Notes: generated by a model not told the origin, from the letters alone. DNA of 64,000 nt from Trebonia sp963843745 (GCA_963843745.1 CAWJLP010000001.1:1-64000), one strand, 5' to 3'. Positions 27,864 to 35,295 are shown, numbered from the stretch's first letter. Made by a program: numbers and translations.

Positions 27864-27874
27864 AATTGATTTCC
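27864..27874 (-). promoter_or_regulatory. second operator-like motif upstream of the monooxygenase
   Basis: GGAAATCAATT on the minus strand, centred in GGGAATTGATTTCCC about 80 bases before the monooxygenase start. It matches the motif at 26943-26953 in 10 of 11 positions. Shared motifs across a divergent catabolic regulon suggest one regulator; the assignment to LysR is inference. Confidence 0.45.
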
Positions 27875-27952
27875 CAGATCGTCACGCTAGCCCGCATAGT
27901 GAGGCGCAGTGAACTATCAGCCCATCACGGTCACGTAGGGAACCGGATTCAG

Positions 27953-29077
27953 ATGCCAGCCGTCACTAACGTCCTCGTGGCCGGCGCGGGCCTGGCCGGA
28001 ACGGCGATCGCCACCCACCTCGCGGCCGCAGGCGTCACAGTCGACCTCATCGACGTCAAACCCGCCGTCACGGCCCTCGGCTCGGGCATCTCGATGCAGA
28101 GCAACGCGCTGCGCGAACTGCGGGCGCTCGGCGTCCTGGACCAGGTGACCGAGCACGGCTACGCCTTCAGCAGTCTGGGGCTGCGCGCGCCCGACCCGGC
28201 CGGGACGCTCCTCGTCGAACTGCCCGACCGCAGCGACGGCGACCTCCCAGGCTCCGTCGGGATCCCCCGGCCCGTCCTCGCGCGGATCGTCCTGGACCGG
28301 GCGGCGCAGGCCGGCGCCACGATCCGGCTCGCGACCTCGTGCGCCGGACTGCGCCAGGACACCGACGGCGTCGATGTGACGTTTGCCGACGGTTCGGCCG
28401 GCCGCTACGACCTCGTCGTGGCGGCCGACGGCGTCCGGTCACCGACCCGCCGCATGCTGGGCATCGCCACCGAGCCGCGACCGACCGGGATGGGCATCTG
28501 GCGCGCGTTCGGGCCGCGGCCGGCCAGCGTTACCCGCACCGACCTGATCTACGGCGGCCCGGCGTACATCGCCGGGTTCTGTCCCACCGGCGCTGAAACG
28601 CTGTACGCCTACATCGTCGAGGACGCGCAGGACCGCAGCGCCCTGTCCCCGCGCGAAGCGCTCGCGACCATGCTCGGCATCGCCGCCGCCTACCACGGCC
28701 CTTGGGACGACATCCGCCCGGGCCTGACCAACCCCTCCCTGGTCAACTACACCTGGTTCGAGACCCACGTGGTCCCGGCGCCGTGGAACCGCGGCCGGGT
28801 CGTGCTGATCGGCGATGCCGCGCACTCATGCCCGCCGACCCTCGCCCAAGGCGGCGCCCAGGCGCTGGAGGACGCGGGCGTCCTAGCGGAACTGCTCTTG
28901 GGCGCGGCGGCGGTGGACGAGGACCTGTGGGCGGCGTTTCACCGGCGGCGGTTCGACCGCGTGAAAACGGTTGTCGACGCGTCCAATCAGCTCGCTCAGT
29001 GGCTGCTCGACCGCGAGCAGGGCGACGTCCCCGGCTTGTCCGCCCGAATCGCCGCCCTGGTCAGCCAGCCCGCCTGA
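27953..29077 (+). CDS. FAD-dependent aromatic monooxygenase
   Basis: A 374-residue class A flavoprotein hydroxylase. GxGxxG is GAGLAG at residues 11-16, the middle has the DG motif (VVAADGVRSPTRRM) and the late GD motif is LIGDAAHSCPPTLAQGG. Such enzymes hydroxylate phenolic or carboxylic aromatics using NAD(P)H and O2, giving a diphenol for the adjacent dioxygenase. ATG 27953 was chosen because homology begins there and it lies downstream of the operator-like motif. Single-gene plus-strand unit. Confidence 0.88.
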   Translation: MPAVTNVLVAGAGLAGTAIATHLAAAGVTVDLIDVKPAVTALGSGISMQSNALRELRALGVLDQVTEHGYAFSSLGLRAPDPAGTLLVELPDRSDGDLPGSVGIPRPVLARIVLDRAAQAGATIRLATSCAGLRQDTDGVDVTFADGSAGRYDLVVAADGVRSPTRRMLGIATEPRPTGMGIWRAFGPRPASVTRTDLIYGGPAYIAGFCPTGAETLYAYIVEDAQDRSALSPREALATMLGIAAAYHGPWDDIRPGLTNPSLVNYTWFETHVVPAPWNRGRVVLIGDAAHSCPPTLAQGGAQALEDAGVLAELLLGAAAVDEDLWAAFHRRRFDRVKTVVDASNQLAQWLLDREQGDVPGLSARIAALVSQPA

Positions 29078-29376
29078 GCGCGGTCTCGAGGACTCGCGGC
29101 ACTGGCGGACGAATTCCAGCTCGACGGCGAGTACGCCATGGCCCAGCTCCTGTGGCCGGGCAGCAGGTCCAGCGGACTGCGCGGCAGCGGTCCCGGCAGG
29201 GACTGGCCAGGGCCTTCCCTCCGACCGGGCCTGGCCGCGCCACGGCCAGGCCCGCCCCGGGCGGTCTGGAGAACCTGCGCCGACGGCCTTGGCGTCCCCA
29301 CCTTCGACCGCGGGTCTCGGCTCCGCGGCAATGCCCGCTCCGCCAGCACCGAGTCGGGTTGCCGCCCGGCTCGCGC
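29078..29376. other. gene-free stretch before the integrase stub
   Basis: About 300 GC-rich bases with no convincing reading frame or recognisable domain. It is probably decayed integrase or transfer DNA of segment 2. Confidence 0.35.
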
Positions 29377-29530
29377 GAGTCGAGCAGCTTGCCGAGCTCG
29401 ATCTGCGCCTCGACCTCGGCCCTGCGGGTCTTCCGGAACCGGATCTCGCGGCCGGACAGCGGGTCTTTCCCGGCGTACACCCTGGCACGCCACGATCCGC
29501 TCGGCAGTTGCTCTACGTGACCGTACGCGG
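29377..29530 (-). pseudogene. integrase N-terminal stub (segment 2 right end)
   Basis: The minus strand reads VEQLPSGSWRARVYAGKDPL and then the helix ending QIELGKLLDS before homology stops. It is closely similar over about 230 bases, including the untranslated part, to the stub beside att2. The rest of the integrase is missing. It faces att3, about 80 bases away. Confidence 0.7.
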
Positions 29531-29609
29531 TAACGCGGCAGACTACAGAGCAGCAGTCTCATCGGTCCACGAACAGTCACGAATCGACCGGTGAAGGCAT
29601 AAAACCGCA

Positions 29610-29653
29610 GGTGGGGCGGGCGGGGCTCGAACCCGCGACCGGCAGATTATGAG
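29610..29653. repeat. att3: 44-bp copy of the tRNA-Met 3' part
   Basis: Identical over the 44-bp core to 35220-35263. It separates segment 2 from segment 3. Its left flank matches the left flank of att2, but its right flank differs from those of att1 and att2. Confidence 0.85.
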
Positions 29654-29762
29654 AAAGCCGACCCGGCTTACGTCGCCGCTGGACGGCGACCTGCTGACCG
29701 CATTACTGCTGGTCAGCCGGGATGCGCTGAGACTGGCGGACCTCAGCCGGAACCGGCCGGGA

Positions 29763-29794
29763 CCGGACGGATGTTCTCACAATGTTCTCACACG
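29763..29794 (+). repeat. terminal direct repeat of segment 3, left copy
   Basis: A 32-base sequence containing two TGTTCTCACA-like units. It matches 35131-35162 in 29 of 32 positions in the same orientation. The copies lie about 110 bases inside att3 and about 58 bases from the tRNA 3' end, fitting arm-type integrase sites. Confidence 0.6.
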
Positions 29795-29845
29795 GAGGCC
29801 AGGCAGAGGTTAGCTGACCTGCACCGAACGACTGTTCCGGCACGC

Positions 29846-29962
29846 TCAGGGGTGCGCGTGGATAACGGCCTTGCCCTTGCGCCGCTCGACTGGGTTGAGC
29901 GCGGGGATGGCGCCGTCGAGGGTCGCGACGGTTCCGATGTGCGCGTGAAGATGCCCCGTCGA
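29846..29962 (-). pseudogene. possible C-terminal relic of a zinc-type NADP oxidoreductase
   Basis: The minus strand reads HIGTVATLDGAIPALNPVER then RKGKAVIHAHP and a stop. This resembles the last strand and helix of MDR-family quinone oxidoreductases (LNP-ER-KGK-V). Only about 38 residues remain, with no start or ribosome site. Recognition is by pattern and tentative. Confidence 0.4.
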
Positions 29963-30709
29963 AGTCGAGCGTGAGGCCGTCGGCCGGGCTTCGGCGCGCC
30001 CGTCGGCTGGGTCTTGAGTGTCCGCTACGCAGTTCGACCGGACAGACGGGCTAGGGAGTCTGCGTCCAGATTCGCTTGACCCCCTCGATGCGAACGAGAT
30101 CCTGCTAGTCGGCTGGTGTCGGCTGCCGTAGCTGGATGACTGGTAATTGCCGTGATATCGAATGCTTCAGTGGGCTCTGGGCCGCCCTGCGTCGGGTGAC
30201 GGTGGCTCCCCGCCTGGCTCCCCAGCGGCGTCGGAGGGCGTCGCGTCGGGCGGATAGTGGCGTGGGCGGTACCAGGCTGAGCGGCAGAGCCAGGACTGCG
30301 GGCCTATGCCGATTTTCTCTTTACCTGCCCGTTCACGGCCGCGCCCGCCGACCCCGGTCCTGACGGGGCCGCGCGAGGGAAACAGGCGCCGAGCGCGGGA
30401 CCGGCGCTCGGCGCCTATCGGGATGAATATCGAGCCAGTGCCCGTATCAGCTATTACAGCATGTTTCATCCACCTCGAGATGGTCAAGGTGTGCGGCTCG
30501 GCATACGCTGGATGCGGGCCTTTGGTGCCGCGCCGGGCCTACCAGCGCGGCCGGGGCTGAGGGGACGGTGAGCCGTGACCGACTAGTTTGCGCTGAAATT
30601 CGCCGGGCTGTTTTGGCGGTTACCGTGGTGGCGCGGATCACCCGGGAGGAGCTAATGGCCCTGGCGCGGTGGGAACCGCCTCAGGCCAGTGATACGCGGA
30701 GGCGTTGTC
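29963..30709. other. gene-free stretch at the left of segment 3
   Basis: About 750 bases with no gene I can support. It includes the hairpin at 30384-30416. Near its end, ATG 30655 behind GGGAGGAG opens a 20-codon frame that stops at 30715-30717, overlapping the GTG start of the next gene. It could be a leader peptide or a chance frame. Confidence 0.4.
30384..30416. terminator. hairpin upstream of the 415-aa gene
   Basis: A perfect 13-bp stem (30384-30396 with 30404-30416) with a seven-base loop and no U-tract. It lies in gene-free DNA, 294 bases ahead of the next gene, and may insulate that gene from read-through. Confidence 0.55.
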
Positions 30710-31957
30710 GTGGTTAGTGCATCGGCGGACAGGATCTATATCGAAAGCGATGATGACTGGTCCCGCATGCGCGGCCTGGGCCTTACAACTGTGGTAGATC
30801 CACTGGTTTTCCGAACAGGTGATGTCTTCCTCCGCGGCCGAAGGCGGATTACTGCCACCGACCCGGAAAAGGACACCGAAGGGGTCTGGAAAGCGCTCAA
30901 GGCAAATATCGGCTCCCTGGCCACATTCTTCGATTTGCTCGTACTGCAACCTCAGATGCCGATCTTCGACTACGAGTCGACCTTCCCAGTCTGGAACATG
31001 GAGAACTGGCAAGGACGTGCCGAGCTGATCGACATGTGCAACCAGGGCGACGAACCCGTACTGGTCCCAGTCAACGTAGCTCATGACATCTACCTGACCG
31101 TCAAGCGGGCCGCAGTGAGTGATCTGGCGATTGCGGCTCCGGCCCTCGGGGATACCAGTGTCCCGCTAGAGTCCCAGGCAGCGACCAGACTTCCCGATCC
31201 CGCCAGTGAACTCGGGCAGGCGATCGTGGACGAACTTTCGGCATTCGACTACGAGTGGAGGCCCGAGCTTTCCGGCATCGAGCACGAGGCGCCGGATTCG
31301 GCCCGGCGCGCGCTGGCGACGTTCATGTTCGGGGGCTTGCTCTTCGGCGGGTATGCCCAGCTGCTCAGCGGGGACCATGTGCTGCAGCCTGGCCGATCGA
31401 AGCTCTTTCTGGCCATGGCTCTCCGCCAGACCCTGCCGCTGAACGAGGATCAGATCTTTGAGCGCGCCTTCCAGGTTGCCAGGGAATCACCTTTTGACCT
31501 GGAGCGCGTGACAGAACTTCCGCGGGCTCCGTCTGTCCTGCCGTATCTGCTCGGATTCGGCGACCAGACGCCTGCTCAGCTGCTGAAGCGCGCACTGAAC
31601 CTCCGGAACCATGATGCCGTCCAGCAGCTGCGTGACCGGCTCGCTCAGATTGGCGAGGAGCGCAGTAAGGGCTTCATTAGTCTGGAGACCGAAAGGGAGC
31701 TTGGAGAACTCGAAGCTGCCGCCCGAAAGAGCCTGAGGCCGAGAGGCGATCTGGAAGTCGATCTTGAGCTGAAGCTGGATGCGGCCGTAGTGCCGGCGGT
31801 AGGAGTGGGCATGAAGGTCAACCCCGCGCGCCTCTGGGCCTGGACTCTATCCCAGCTGCCGAGCCGCCGGTATCGGAAGCTGCTCGTGCGAATGCTCATC
31901 GCCCAGCGATCATACGACGATATCAGCAAGCACATCAGGATGCTCTGGAGTGAGTAA
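30710..31957 (+). CDS. unrecognised 415-residue protein
   Basis: I do not recognise this protein. It is soluble, with an acidic N-terminus (SDDDW), a mixed alpha/beta first third rich in aromatic residues (FDLLVLQPQMPIFDYE) and a helical middle (about 190-350) containing LLFGGYAQLLSGDH and a long charged helix. It ends in a basic C-terminal helix (SRRYRKLLVRMLIAQ). There is no membrane segment, nucleotide motif or known catalytic triad. GGAGG at 30698-30702 supports GTG 30710 over GTG 30689. Its DNA is visibly less GC-rich than the flanks, suggesting later acquisition. A 256-base piece of it is duplicated at 33999. Confidence 0.75.
   Translation: MVSASADRIYIESDDDWSRMRGLGLTTVVDPLVFRTGDVFLRGRRRITATDPEKDTEGVWKALKANIGSLATFFDLLVLQPQMPIFDYESTFPVWNMENWQGRAELIDMCNQGDEPVLVPVNVAHDIYLTVKRAAVSDLAIAAPALGDTSVPLESQAATRLPDPASELGQAIVDELSAFDYEWRPELSGIEHEAPDSARRALATFMFGGLLFGGYAQLLSGDHVLQPGRSKLFLAMALRQTLPLNEDQIFERAFQVARESPFDLERVTELPRAPSVLPYLLGFGDQTPAQLLKRALNLRNHDAVQQLRDRLAQIGEERSKGFISLETERELGELEAAARKSLRPRGDLEVDLELKLDAAVVPAVGVGMKVNPARLWAWTLSQLPSRRYRKLLVRMLIAQRSYDDISKHIRMLWSE
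31444..31699 (+). repeat. duplicated segment, parent copy
   Basis: 256 bases inside the 415-aa gene recur at 33999-34254 with one difference (31472 C is T at 34027). The parent reads through as codons of the intact gene. Confidence 0.9.
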
Positions 31958-32383
31958 GCCGCGGCTGGTCAGCACTGCCGCGAGGCCACATAACAGCTAG
32001 CTGGGCAGACCGGCCGGGATCTGGTCCCGCGCGCGAATCCAGCCAGGCAACTCTGCATTGCCACACAGCCGGTCTCGGGCCATCATGGCACCCGGCAGTC
32101 GAGCCGTCGGTGAAGATGCCGCACGCGCGTCGGGTGGCAGACAGATACGTTTTTGGGCTGCAGCGTCCGAAGAAATCGACCGCGACCCGCTGCTTAGAAG
32201 GCACCTGCGATGCGTCGCGGTACGTCGCCCGGCATCGCTCTGCAGGGCATTGAGCTGGACGAATTGTCTGGGCGTGTCGCCCTGTGTCGCTCGGTATCTG
32301 CCACCGTTGGCTCCCGGAATGGCTCCCCGAGACCGACCGTCGGTGATGGCGGTTCTGTCAGTGGTGCCGGCCATAATCCGGCT
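31958..32383. other. gene-free stretch in segment 3
   Basis: About 430 bases between the 415-aa gene and the small pair. No start with a ribosome site, domain or hairpin stands out. It must hold the promoter of the pair that follows. Confidence 0.4.
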
Positions 32384-32761
32384 ATGAAACTGAGGCGGCT
32401 GCGAGACGGCGACGTCCTGGAGGACGGCGACGTCGTGCTGGTGCGCGGGGGTGACCTCGACCCGGACATCCTGTCCGAGGACGCGGTGCGCTACCACAGC
32501 ATCTACGGCGTCTACGGCATTTCGGTGTTCGCCGTTCGGGACGCCACCATCGATGAACTCGCTCAGCAGGCGCCACTGGTCCGCTTCGATCGCCTGAGCC
32601 TACTGACGGTCAGGGATGTTCTTGCCGTGGGTATGAGGCTGGAGCCGACCGGCCGCAACCCGCGTCATTTCACTGTGGGATTTGATGACCTGGGGTCCGG
32701 TGTGCAGCGACTTGTCAGCTGCGCGCACCGGGTCGTGCCGAACGCCTACCACGACGCGTAA
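32384..32761 (+). CDS. conserved-looking small protein, first of a pair
   Basis: A 125-residue acidic protein with a clear order: LRDGDVLEDGDVVLVRGGDL, a histidine/tyrosine block (YHSIYGVYGISVFAVRD), a short linker and a final stretch LEPTGRNPRHFTVGFDDL ending near a cysteine and His. It resembles small proteins in actinobacterial mobile elements, always followed by a protein like the next one, from general recollection only. No catalytic motif is evident. Possible roles include a toxin-antitoxin-like pair or element maintenance; unproven. Confidence 0.6.
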   Translation: MKLRRLRDGDVLEDGDVVLVRGGDLDPDILSEDAVRYHSIYGVYGISVFAVRDATIDELAQQAPLVRFDRLSLLTVRDVLAVGMRLEPTGRNPRHFTVGFDDLGSGVQRLVSCAHRVVPNAYHDA

Positions 32762-32783
32762 CCTGGTTAGTGGAGGAACTGTG

Positions 32784-33032
32784 ATGGACGCGCGCATCGA
32801 CTTGGCAGCCGACCTCAACGACGAAGACGATGAGGGACTCGGCTGGTCCACGCTGAGCGACGCCAGTGACCCCGCCCGCATCCGTCCCGGGGTGATGGTG
32901 GTGGCTGGGAACCGCCAGGCCCAAGCGGTCGTCCGGGTGGTGGCTGTCGATGACGACGGGCAAGTCCATTTCGCCGTCCTGCCCGGGTCCGTGGCGAAGA
33001 ACAGCCACCTCATCGGCCGCGCCTTGGCCTGA
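32784..33032 (+). CDS. conserved-looking small acidic protein, second of a pair
   Basis: An 82-residue protein starting MDARIDLAADLNDEDDEGLG, then a beta-rich SH3-like part (VMVVAGNRQAQAVVRVVAVD and VHFAVLPGSV). GGAGG precedes ATG 32784. It starts 22 bases after the stop of the first protein, so the two are co-transcribed. The acidic N-terminus and basic-residue-spaced strands suggest it could bind and neutralise the partner, but no function is proven. Confidence 0.6.
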   Translation: MDARIDLAADLNDEDDEGLGWSTLSDASDPARIRPGVMVVAGNRQAQAVVRVVAVDDDGQVHFAVLPGSVAKNSHLIGRALA

Positions 33033-33212
33033 CCGCCTGCCAGGTTCCAGCACATCAGCTTGGAAACCGCCTACTGGGCCGGATCCGAATCCTAACCTTC
33101 TGCATGCCATGCAGCATGGTTTCGTCTGACGGCGTTGCACTGGGTCCGGTTACCGCACCCATGGGGACCCCCGCTGTCCAGAGCGCATGCTGGTTTGGCC
33201 CGGTGACCTGGT

Positions 33213-33403
33213 CGCGGCCGCGCGAACTGCGACACACATTTGTCTCTCTACTGTCCGACAACGGGATGGCGATCGAGGAGATCAGCCGCCTCATGGGCCA
33301 CAGTTCATCCAACGTTACTGAGACGGTTTATCGCCACCAGATCCGGCCGGTCATCACCGATGGGGCCGAGGCGATGGACAAGATCTTCGCCAACGAGCAT
33401 TGA
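33213..33403 (+). pseudogene. tyrosine integrase C-terminal fragment
   Basis: Reads RPRELRHTFVSLLSDNGMAI, then EEISRLMGHSSSNVTETVYR and a short tail to the stop at 33401-33403. It has the Arg-His, Gly-His and catalytic Tyr of the tyrosine recombinase box; everything before it is missing. It belongs to a different integrase from the pseudogene at 34255. Confidence 0.75.
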
Positions 33404-33415
33404 TCTCCCGCGCGA

Positions 33416-33529
33416 CAGTACGCGTTCATCGGGGAGTGCAAGTTCTGGCACGGGCCGAAGAAGTTCAGCGAGGCGATCGACCAGCTGCTCGGCTACACCG
33501 GCTGGCGCGATACCAAGGCAGCGATCATA
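33416..33529 (+). pseudogene. nuclease-like (ECK-motif) fragment
   Basis: 38 codons read QYAFIGECKFWHGPKKFSEA and then IDQLLGYTGWRDTKAAII. The GECKFW pattern, with a partner helix ending DQLLGY, matches the C-terminal half of PD-(D/E)XK-like nuclease domains in defence-type proteins. The active-site Asp half is absent. The remainder is lost at the junction with the ClC fragment. Confidence 0.5.
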
Positions 33530-33554
33530 GGTGGCCCTCCGATCTCGATCGTCC

Positions 33555-33992
33555 TCAGGCCGGAGCTGGAGGTTTCGCCGCGGCTGCGCGTGCCTGCTTG
33601 CGGCTCGCAAGGAGGTACTTGACGCCTTCCATGGTGAGGAAGGCGGTGACAACGGCGATCAGGATGGGTGCGGTCTGCAGTGCCCCTACCTGGGTCAAGA
33701 ACGCGGCCATCAGTACCATCGAGAACGGCGCGGGTGCCAGCGCCCCGGGGACGGCGGCGAGCAGGCAGGTGAACGCCAGTCCCAGCGGCACGCCGGGGAT
33801 CACCTGGTGGACGATGACCCCGGCCGTTCCGCCGATGAACAGCGACGGGAAGATGGGCCCGCCCACAAATCCGCTGCCCTGGCTGACGGCGAAGGTGAGC
33901 AGCTTGGCGATGAGCGTGGCGACGAGCAGGCCCAGGCCCAGGGTCCCGGCCTCGCCGAGCACGGTGTTGAGCTGATCGCTGCCCGAGAACAT
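33555..33992 (-). pseudogene. ClC chloride channel/transporter C-terminal fragment
   Basis: 145 codons on the minus strand contain the ClC signature block SGFVGGPIFPSLFIGGTAG and several following membrane helices, ending in a short basic tail. Intact ClC proteins are more than 400 residues, so the first two thirds are missing. The break lies at 33992-33999, exactly where the duplicated segment begins. Confidence 0.75.
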
Positions 33993-33998
33993 CGTCAG

Positions 33999-34254
33999 CG
34001 AGGATCAGATCTTTGAGCGCGCCTTCTAGGTTGCCAGGGAATCACCTTTTGACCTGGAGCGCGTGACAGAACTTCCGCGGGCTCCGTCTGTCCTGCCGTA
34101 TCTGCTCGGATTCGGCGACCAGACGCCTGCTCAGCTGCTGAAGCGCGCACTGAACCTCCGGAACCATGATGCCGTCCAGCAGCTGCGTGACCGGCTCGCT
34201 CAGATTGGCGAGGAGCGCAGTAAGGGCTTCATTAGTCTGGAGACCGAAAGGGAG
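33999..34254 (+). repeat. duplicated segment, daughter copy
   Basis: A 255/256-identical copy of 31444-31699. The single change turns the parent codon CAG (31472) into TAG (34027-34029). It joins ClC fragment DNA at its left edge and integrase DNA at its right edge, so it is a recombination scar, not a gene. Confidence 0.9.
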
Positions 34255-35129
34255 GTACCCCCGAGCAGGAAAGCCGCCCAGGCCGCCGCGCAGCACGTGG
34301 GTGAGATGCTCGCCTTGGCGAAGACCGACGCCGACCGTCGGCGCATCGGCGACATGCTGAAGGCGACCCGGAACGGCGCTCCACTGCCATCAATCGAGGA
34401 CGCGCAGCGGCGGCTCGGCCTCGGCCTGGACCCGGCCCAGGAAGGCGTAACGGTCGGACAGTGGCTGGACACCTGGCTGGCGGCCAAGCGCCGGAACAAG
34501 CGGGAGAGCACATGCCGCGGCTACGAGATGCACATCCGCACCTGGCTCAAGCCGCAGCTCGCCCACCTGCCACTGGAACGGCTGAGCGCCGGTCACATCG
34601 AGGAGCTGTTCGCCACCATCAGCCGGTGACTGGCGAGCAACGCTCTGGCGCGGTGCTCGTGGTCCGGCGGCCGATCATTCAGATAGGCGGCAAGCTCCGT
34701 GAGTCCAGGGCCAAGACAAGAGCCGGGGAGCGGAAAGTGTTCATCGACCACGACACGGCGGCCCTCCTGCGCGGACACCGCAAGACCCAGCTCAGGCAGC
34801 GGCTGATCGCGGGCGAGGCCTGGGAGGACAACGACCTGATGTTCTGCCAGGGCGACGGGCGCCCGTGGAACCCAGATCACGTGTCGAAGCGGTTCAAGCG
34901 GCTCGCGGGCGGCGCGGGCGTCCCGGTGGTCACGTTGCACGAGGGCGGCCGGCACACCGGCAACTCGCTCATGCAGGACGCGGGCGTGGACCAGGAACTG
35001 CGGATGCGCGAGGTCGGTCACGCCGACAAGGCGGTCAACGACCGCTACACGCATCCCCTGGAGCAGGCGCACCTGGCCGCCTCAGAACAGACCGCGGCGC
35101 TGGTCCGAAAGGCGGCCGAGGCGTCGTGA
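34255..35129 (+). pseudogene. site-specific tyrosine integrase with internal deletion
   Basis: The first part (RKAAQAAAQHVGEMLALAKT, TVGQWLDTWLAAKRRNKRES, HIRTWLKPQL to FATISR) is the SAM-like core-binding domain. The frame then breaks at 34628, and the second part runs from RPIIQIGGKL to the stop at 35129 with LHEGGRHTGNSLMQDAGVDQ, VGHADKAVNDRYTH: catalytic Arg-His, His and Tyr. About 150 codons with the first catalytic Arg are missing between them. The 5' end is fused to the duplicated segment. The gene stops 92 bases from the tRNA 3' end, so it was the integrase of segment 3. Confidence 0.8.
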
Positions 35130-35130
35130 T

Positions 35131-35162
35131 CCGGACAGGTGTTCTCACATTGTTCTCACACG
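35131..35162 (+). repeat. terminal direct repeat of segment 3, right copy
   Basis: Matches 29763-29794 in 29 of 32 positions, same orientation. It begins one base after the integrase stop and lies between that gene and the tRNA. Confidence 0.6.
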
Positions 35163-35219
35163 ATGGCGGAGCAACGAAGTCACAGTCTGCCGGAAAGGGT
35201 CCCGCCGCAGCTCAGACAC

Positions 35220-35263
35220 GGTGGGGCGGGCGGGGCTCGAACCCGCGACCGGCAGATTATGAG
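35220..35263. repeat. att core inside the intact tRNA-Met
   Basis: The 44 bases shared with att1, att2 and att3: tRNA-Met from the anticodon loop to the 3' end, plus two flanking bases. Because the full tRNA is retained here, integration events rebuild the gene on this side and leave partial copies on the other. Confidence 0.85.
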
Positions 35264-35295
35264 TCCGCTGCTCTGACCAGCTGAGCTACCGCCCC
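35222..35295 (-). tRNA. tRNA-Met (anticodon CAT)
   Basis: A complete 74-nt cloverleaf on the minus strand. Acceptor stem GGGGCGG pairs with CCGCCCC and the discriminator is A. The D-stem is GCTC/GAGC; the anticodon stem GCGGA/TCTGC encloses loop CTCATAA (anticodon CAT); the T-stem GCGGG/CCCGC has loop TTCGAGC. CCA is not encoded. CAT can be elongator Met, initiator Met or lysidine-modified Ile2; the regular first acceptor pair argues against initiator, and elongator Met is most likely. It is the integration site for the stack to its left. Confidence 0.88.

Larger units (their letters stand above)
20815..29653. mobile_element. segment 2: aromatic-catabolism island
   Basis: An approximately 8.8-kb segment between att2 and att3 with termini homologous to those of segment 1. 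The cargo is a ring-cleavage gene set (monooxygenase, extradiol dioxygenase, two FAH-family enzymes, amidohydrolase, MBL hydrolase) plus a broken methyltransferase and a broken LysR regulator. It has only an integrase stub, so it cannot move by itself. The catabolic genes are intact, suggesting selection for them after the mobility functions were lost. Confidence 0.65.
29610..35263. mobile_element. segment 3: tRNA-proximal integrated element, degenerate
   Basis: An approximately 5.6-kb segment between att3 and the intact tRNA-Met. The integrase pseudogene at its right end stops 92 bases before the tRNA 3' end, the classic position for an element integrated there. Matching 32-base direct repeats lie near both ends. 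Cargo: an unrecognised 415-aa protein, a two-gene module, and fragments of four other genes. Its position next to the tRNA implies that it was the last to integrate. Confidence 0.65.

Noticed and set aside
8976..35263. Intact prophage or conjugative element
   Set aside because: No capsid, portal, terminase, replication initiator, FtsK-type transfer or complete integrase gene is recognisable.
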